64,000 nt of DNA from Delphinus delphis (lineage: Eukaryota > Chordata > Mammalia > Artiodactyla > Delphinidae), in the NCBI RefSeq assembly GCF_949987515.2, contig NC_082698.1:3381455-3445454 (forward strand), read 5' to 3'. A program made the position numbers and the translations under genes. A model generated the notes under the pieces. The model made no database searches. It was not told the DNA's origin and worked only from the letters and a program-made list of their open reading frames with translations. Shown piece by piece: positions 58,036 to 64,000 of this stretch (position 1 is its first letter; each line of letters starts with the position of its first letter).

Positions 58036-59261
58036 AGAAGGTGTGGGAGCCAGCAGGGACGTTCAGGTAGACTGTGGGCAACAGAGAGAGAAAAGTGCTT
58101 CTTAGGGGCTGGAGATTTCTACTTCCTCTCTTTTCTTTCCATAATTAAAATTTCTTTTTAAAATGTGTTTGTGTTTTTCTTATGAACAAGAAAATTCGAT
58201 TAATTCTAAAAGGCAAGCACACAACAGAAGACTTACCCTCTTCACAAAGTTTTTAGTATACGATACCATGTTATCTGCAAATAACATTAAACACCTACAG
58301 CTTTTTTAGGTCAATCATACCTCAGTAAAGCAGTGAAAAAAATGGCAAGCACAACTTGTTATCTCTGGCTCTTATATGTTTTTGGTTCAACGAATATTTT
58401 TTGAACTTCTATTATGTGCAGTGTCCTGTCCTACAGGATGGCGCTCACTCCTGTTAACGGGAAGGAACAGGTCATGGAGGTTTGGGGGAAAGAAAATGGT
58501 GCCCATCGCAGTTGTTTCCGTTGTTTTGAATCATCTCAGAGAAAAACCTGAGTGCAGTGCCCTTGGACACACGATCCACTTCTTTACTCAGAGACTGCCA
58601 CAGAAACACGGCTATCTCCCAGAGCCCGTTCTGTTTGGATTTCTTTGTTAAGAGTTAAAACTTGGAGAAGCAGTCCATGCCTGGGAAACTCTGCAGATGA
58701 ATTCTTAAGTTGGAAATGCATATTACTGAATTCTTTAATACAAAACCATAATGCTCTTAAGTTGTACTTTGGACATGATGTCCACTTTTTTGGCTCAACA
58801 AACAAACCCGAAATTGTTTTTAGCTTTCTGCTCTGGCATTCACAAAGTTTTGCCTAAAACCCTTGGAGATTTGCTGAAAAAAGATTTATTTATGTGCGTT
58901 CTGAGGAGCGTGCCAAAATTCTGCTGCTTCGTGTTTTTCAAGATTCTTCTAAATTAAAAAGTGAGTGCGTGCATGAGGGTGAAACACGGGTTTAGTTAGT
59001 GTGCTAAGTAAACGGGTTTCTTCCAGGAGGAGGGGAGAGGTGGTGTGACAAGGTGTGTGCTCATCTGTGAGATCTGCTCTGCACGGTGGAGACGTTCATT
59101 TGACTTCGTGTAAAGTCACTGTCTTTATTTAATGAAAGACCATACAAACATAACAAGCCATCAGTTTGGGTGCTGCCTTTAACTGATTTTTGCACTAAAT
59201 CCTATCAGTTGATTAAAAATAGCCCAAACCACCTAACTCACCCACAAGTGAAACACTGAAA

Positions 59262-59262
<1 letters not shown>
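58036..59262. other. Single-copy DNA, no gene recognised
   Basis: A small L1-tail-like piece, 'tcatacctcagtaaagcagtg', lies near 58315-58340. Open frames are short (up to 101 codons) and without domains. Confidence 0.35.

Positions 59263-59334
<72 letters not shown>
59263..59334 (+). repeat. (CA)36 microsatellite
   Basis: A pure 72-bp run of CA dinucleotides. It should be highly length-variable between individuals. Confidence 0.98.
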
Positions 59335-59338
<4 letters not shown>

Positions 59339-60309
59339 AGACGTCTTATTCATGAAGGAACTTCCAGATATTTTGCAGTGCAGCTGAATACTCAGGATCA
59401 AAAGAGTGAATGTTTGCTCAGAAACATTAAAAAACACTAAAAGCCTTAAGTGCTGTTTTTTTTTTTTCCAGAAGAAACATGTTCATTAAAATAAAATTTA
59501 CACAGACATACAACACAATATATACACCTTTATGCATTGTTTATGGATTGAAATACTATTTATACTGTGATGCAGATTAGCATTAAATACCTATACTGCA
59601 TTTGGGTCTAGAAAAAACTTGTATAAATAATTTTCTAAAGTGCGGACAAAAAGAAAAAAATAATAACTTTTGTTTAGTTTCATTGTAATCCCAGCGACAG
59701 ATCCTTGGACTGTTTTGCATCCACATTTGCTTCCAGCAAAGTTGAAATCCCTCGTACCCTCCCCAGAGCCCTGAGCTGATGCCCCACCACCATGACTCAT
59801 ATAAGTCCCTTTGGTAACAAAATTTCCCTCGTGTTTATCCGATATAACCACTCGCCTCATCACAGCACTTGATTTATTTATTTACATGTGCTTATGAATA
59901 TATATCACAGCTGAATGAAATGGGTGGAAGAAAAAGAAGTTTTCAGAGTGTGGAGAAACCAACAACTGCTTGTTTTCCTTCTTTGTTTTGATCTTTGCCC
60001 TGTGGCAGGCGAATAGGAGCCCGTGGGCTAAGGATCAGTGGCAGGACCAGAGGCAGTGCCAGAAGCATGGGATGTTTTCCTTGAGTTGCTGTATCAACTG
60101 AGGTGGTGCATTTAAAAGCTTCTTACAAAGTGTGATGCAAACAACGTAGTAAACCAGAACAGGCTGGCTCAGTGGTAAAATGACTCTGAATATTTAAAGT
60201 GGCCAAAGAGTTGAGAACAGGTGAAAATTACTCTCTGAAAAACCTTCTCTGCGGCTGTTACATATCCCTGACCCCATAATAAGAGCATTAATAAGCATCC
60301 TTCCCATCC
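59335..60309. other. Single-copy segment
   Basis: No gene or confident repeat. A minus-strand 90-codon frame (59591-59863) shows no domain. Confidence 0.35.
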
Positions 60310-60549
60310 AAGGCTCTGGGTCAAATCTTTTCTACTTTCTCAGTAAAAGCACATACTTAATCCTTCCTTTTTGTTTCTTCAACCCTCTCTACTAGATCCT
60401 TCCCATCAATACTCAAACACACTCTATTTCCTCCCATTTAAAAGACTGCCTCTCCCATCCATACATCCACGTATTAAAACAAAACAAAATAACCCTCCTT
60501 GAACCCTGCATCCTTTTCCTGCCCTCTTTGCAGCCAGTCTTGGGACCTC
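60310..60549 (+). mobile_element. L2 LINE, left part
   Basis: 'tactagatccttcccatcaa' and 'cttttcctgccctctttgcagcc' resemble L2 ORF text. The copy continues at 61218 after a younger L1. Confidence 0.55.
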
Positions 60550-60565
60550 TCACACATTCCAATCT

Positions 60566-61201
60566 TTTTTTCCCTTTTCTTTAAACCATTTTTAAAAATT
60601 GAAGTATATTTGATTTACAATGTTGTGTTAGTTTCAGGAGTACAGCAAAGTGATTTAGTTATCTATCTGTCATCCACCTATCTATCTATGTATCTATCTC
60701 TCTCGCTATCTAATCTAACTATCAGCTATCTATTCTTTTCAGATTCTTTTCCATGATAGGTTATTACAACGTATTGAGTAGAGTTCCCTGTGCTGTACAG
60801 TAGGTCCTTGTGGTTTATCTATTTTATATATAGTAGTGTGTATATGTTAATCCCAAACTCCTAATATAACTCTCCCCCTCCCCCTCCCACCTCCCCCCAT
60901 CCCTTTTGGTAACCATAAGTTTGTTTCCTATGTCTGTGAGTCAGTTTTGTAAATAAGTTCATTTATATCATTTTTTTAGATGCCACATATAAGTGATACC
61001 ATATGGTATTTGTCTTTCTCTATCTGACTTACTTCACTTAGTATGATCATCTCTAGGTCCATCCATGTTGCTGCACATGGCATTATTTTGTTCTTTTTTA
61101 TGGCTGAGTAGTATTCCACGGCTGGTACGTGTATGTACGTAGCACGTCGTCTTTATTTATCTACTTGTCTGTTGAAGGACATGTAGGTTGCTTCCACGTC
61201 T
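60566..61201 (-). mobile_element. Young L1 3' UTR/ORF2 end
   Basis: Reversed cetartiodactyl L1 3' end ('gaagtatatttgatttacaa', 'ttccctgtgctgtacagtag', 'gatgccacatataagtgata') to the ORF2 C-terminus ('tggctgagtagtattccacg'). A 16-bp target-site duplication, tcacacattccaatct, bounds it (60550-60565 and 61202-61217). Confidence 0.93.
60660..60735 (+). repeat. Imperfect (TATC)n microsatellite
   Basis: TATC units with interruptions inside the L1 3' UTR, where related copies have (TA)n. Confidence 0.85.
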
Positions 61202-61217
61202 TCACACATTCCAATCT

Positions 61218-62212
61218 GATTCCCACCTCCACCCCTCCCCGGCTGTCCCTCCCGGGGAGTCCTCAGTCTCTCTTGCTGACTCAAGTGGGCAGCCAGTGGA
61301 CATCCTCAGCTCCACTCTTCTCCAACACTCTGCCTCCGAGCCTCTTTCCTGGACCTTCCCTAACTCTCTCAGTCTCTTTACTAGATCACTGAAGGTGCTC
61401 AGGCCTGTTTCCTCTTTTCTCTTTTCTCTCTACAAATGTTCCCAAGTGACCTCACCCAAGCCCAGGGCTTCAGTTGTCTACAAGCCTTGGCCCCCACTTC
61501 AGCGTCCAAGACTCAGACTGGCATGTCAGCATCCCACCCGCCTTGCCTGGCGATGCCTCACAGATGCTTGACGATGTCAGGACAGAACTCATGACCTTCC
61601 CCAGCCAACTTGGTTTCTCCTGAGTCCCTCGTCTCAGCTCAGGTTCCCCCTCTTCCTGGGAATCACACTTGCCACATTCTGCTGCCTCCCCAGGCAGTGA
61701 GAGGCTGAAAGGCTGAACGCCTCCACCCCCAGCATGTTTCCAGGCGTCTGCATTTTGCCTGCCCCGTTGCCGTCACGCTCACCTGGGCCACCAGCACCTG
61801 TCACCTCCTGACTGCCGCCCACGTGAGCTGTCCTTGTGACAGCTTGGCCACACTCCTGTCTTCTCAAAATGCCTCTTATGCCCTGACATGGTTCCCATCT
61901 GTACTGGTAACTACCAGTAGCTCCTTTTATCTTGAATGCCTTTCTCACTTGCCCTTAGTTCCGGGTTCATTTCTACCCACTCTTTATATATCTGACCCTC
62001 CTCCCCACAAAAAAGGAGGTGACGCTTCCCATCACACAACTTCCGGTGTTTTTCCTTGTAGAGCCGATCACATTTATCACTTAATAATTTATTTAAATCA
62101 AATTTACCTTTTAGACTTACTTTTTTCCTTTAGGAAAAAAGGGACCCTGTCCATCTCCAAGATGACAGAGAATTCTGCTGTAATATAGTAAATACTTGTT
62201 GAATGAATGGAC
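61218..62212 (+). mobile_element. L2 LINE, right part to 3' end
   Basis: Continues the L2: 'gtggacatcctcagctccac', 'ctctacaaatgttcccaagtg', 'ttatcacttaataatttatt', ending 'tagtaaatacttgttgaatg', the L2 terminus. A 127-codon frame at 61188-61571 is a by-product. The coding sequence is destroyed. Confidence 0.72.
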
Positions 62213-63204
62213 AAACCCATTCGTTAAGCAAACAATGTTTTAATTGAAGGTGGGCCGTGAGAAAGCGTAGGAAACAATTTGAAATGAAGAATCAGCAAAG
62301 TTAAGAACAAAAATTCAAGTCTGGTGTATAAAGAGCAGCCTAACAAAAGTCGCGTTATAAAATTGCAAACCTGTGTAAGTGCAAAATGCAGTGGAGAATC
62401 AGAGTTGGTGCATAACAGCATTTTGTGTTATTAGGATTCTCTTTTATGGGTAAGGCGACTTGACTTAGAGTCATTAGAAAGGGCATTTGTTGGCTTGAAT
62501 GAGTAGGTCCCACTCGTCATGCGGATGCCCATGCAGCTGGGTGCAGGTCCCCACTAGAGCCATCAGACTGTCCATGAGAAGTGGGGCAGGGGTGGGCTGC
62601 TGACCTGACGGAAGAAAAAATATCTACTATGAGTTTCTCGGTTAGGCAATCTAATAGACATTTAACTCCTGGTGGCATGCCCTACCTATGGTAGCCTTTT
62701 AATTTATTATCCACACCAGACATTTGGAGAGTGAGAGAGGCTCTATTTGTAACAATACTGGAATACTGGGTAAAAAGCAAGAGTGCCTTTCGCAAATCAG
62801 GGCATAGGGTCACCCTAGCTGGGAGGAAGACAGAGAGGGGGATTTCTGTCCAGGGAGGAGCAACAGGGCTGAATTATGACCTGAAAGGAACAAGGGGTCA
62901 TGATTACGATGAGAAGAGGGAAGAGGTCCATGGAAAGGGACCCAGGCTCCTTTTCCCAAGCCAACCATTGTGGGCGACCGCGATATTAATTTAAAGGGTC
63001 GTTGTAAGGAAATGGAAGGCAGTTCCCTATGGACCCAGTTATATCTTTAGAGATTGCTCTTGTCCAAAAATAACGATTTCCTTCTTTGTGAATTACATAC
63101 CACCAAGAGGTTCTGCCTTCTCGACTTCCTCAGAAAAATTTCCAAATCGCCTTACAATAATTCTCAAATAACACATGCTGGTCGCCCCAAACAAGAGAGA
63201 GAAT
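62213..63204. other. Single-copy DNA, no gene recognised
   Basis: Short frames only; no repeat recognised. Confidence 0.35.
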
Positions 63205-63345
63205 GGTACAAGGGGAAAGAGCCCTGGAGCAGGGGTTGGTATCCTTGCTGCCACTAACTAATTGAGTATCTTTGGTTTAGCTCTGCTTCCTTTATAAAAT
63301 GGGCTTAATGCAAAAAATTGGCATGGTCCCTCCTCCGAGCTCTGA
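63205..63345 (+). mobile_element. MIR SINE
   Basis: 'ctggagcaggggttggtatc', 'ctgccactaactaattgagt' and 'cctttataaaatgggcttaa' follow the MIR consensus in order. Confidence 0.75.
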
Positions 63346-63399
63346 CATGACTGGGTTCTGATGCTAAGTGTGAGACCCCATCTTTGCAAGCCAAGAGAC

Positions 63400-64000
63400 C
63401 ATAGGCTACTTGGGGAAATATGGCAAAGACACGAAGTAACAACACAAACAGCAGATATGATAGAGGGCTGTGCTTTGTGTGTGGACAACAAACCCGGAAG
63501 AGGCTCAGGGAGTCCAGTGTCTGGGGCCTCTGGGGAGGGCTGTGGACACTGCCCGCGGACTTTTCTGTGCAGGTGACGTCAGTGACATCCCCTCCTCCCC
63601 TGAGTCCTCTGGAGCTCTGCCCAGCGCATTTCCACCCAGGTGTCAGGCTGTCACTTCAGATTCCGCACATCGCACCCAACCCCTCATCTCCTTCCAGGCA
63701 AGCCAGCCCCCCGGGTCCCCTCAGAGGCGCCATCGTTTATTTCCAAGTCACCTGTGTTGGAATCTTGGGTCACTTCCCCTGCTGGCCTCCTCCACCCCCC
63801 GTCAGCCTGGCCTCGTGGTGCTGCGTTCTGCGTGCACACCTTGCACACCTGCCTCTCCTTCCTGTCCAGTGACTGCCGTGGCCGAGGTTAGGTCTCAGTC
63901 ACCTGTTGCTGAAATTCTTAGAAGGTTGTCACAGTCGGTTTCCTCTCCCCAAACTTCCTTCTCATTCAGTTCATCTCACACATCATTGTCAGATCCATAG
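63400..64000. other. GC-rich right edge with open frames
   Basis: Two overlapping plus frames (150 codons, 63420-63872; and 176 codons from 63470, still open at the edge) are rich in Pro and Ser with no domain. The last ~120 bp resemble an L2 piece. Base composition probably explains the frames; an exon cannot be excluded because the window ends here. Confidence 0.3.

Noticed and set aside
61188..61571. 127-codon plus-strand frame as a gene
   Set aside because: It spans the junction of an L1 tail and an L2 element, so it is composite repeat sequence.
1..64000. Endogenous retrovirus or LTR
   Set aside because: No paired LTRs, primer-binding site or gag/pol/env-like frame was recognised; the reverse-transcriptase remnants are all of L1 type.
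1..64000. tRNA, rRNA or snRNA genes
   Set aside because: The only tRNA-like sequences are SINE heads; no intact cloverleaf or snRNA start was recognised.

Overview
The window is mammalian nuclear DNA, and almost certainly cetacean. It carries seven CHR-family SINEs (tRNA-Glu-derived, about 200 bp or about 310-350 bp long). Their tRNA-like heads read GGGCTTCCCTGGTGGC, and several retain clean 14-16 bp target-site duplications (TSDs). CHR SINEs are known from whales, hippos and ruminants; the form with the CTCACTGTTGTGGCC body is the one abundant in whales and dolphins. Two short relatives (Bov-tA-like) and ungulate/cetacean-type young L1 3' ends support this. Older pan-mammalian repeats are also present: L1M, L2, MIR, and MER1- and MER3-like hAT elements. 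I found no convincing protein-coding gene, tRNA, rRNA, CRISPR array or prokaryotic feature. Family names are from memory of consensus sequences, without RepeatMasker.

Layout. 1-6267: mostly single-copy DNA with one CHR SINE and a short interstitial telomere-like tract. 6268-8775: the 3' end of an old L1, split by a 1,840-bp minisatellite of exactly forty 46-bp units grown from L1 sequence. 9085-12420: old L1, a MIR and a MER1-like transposon nested in the MIR. 12420-22420: mainly single-copy DNA, including a repeat-free, AT-rich stretch (17.2-19.8 kb) that looks like conserved noncoding DNA, a 62-bp tandem duplication, and an unexplained 176-codon open frame (20214-20744, minus). 22860-34480: dense, nested old L1 copies, mostly minus strand, hosting a young L1 whose 5' UTR is fused directly to its 3' part (32179-33688). 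34480-38560: mostly single-copy, with a GC-rich block and a diverged ~165-bp tandem duplication. 38565-43083: two L1 3' segments meeting head to head as a large inverted repeat. 43084-49410: single-copy DNA with MIR, L2 and a plus-strand L1. 49650-56640: old L1 ORF2 on the minus strand carrying three CHR SINEs. 56640-64000: L2 copies, a young L1 tail, a (CA)36 microsatellite and single-copy DNA.

There is no gene network to describe. The window reads as an intergenic region or a very long intron. Most LINEs and nearly all SINEs lie on the minus strand, which would fit an intron of a plus-strand gene, but that is inference only.
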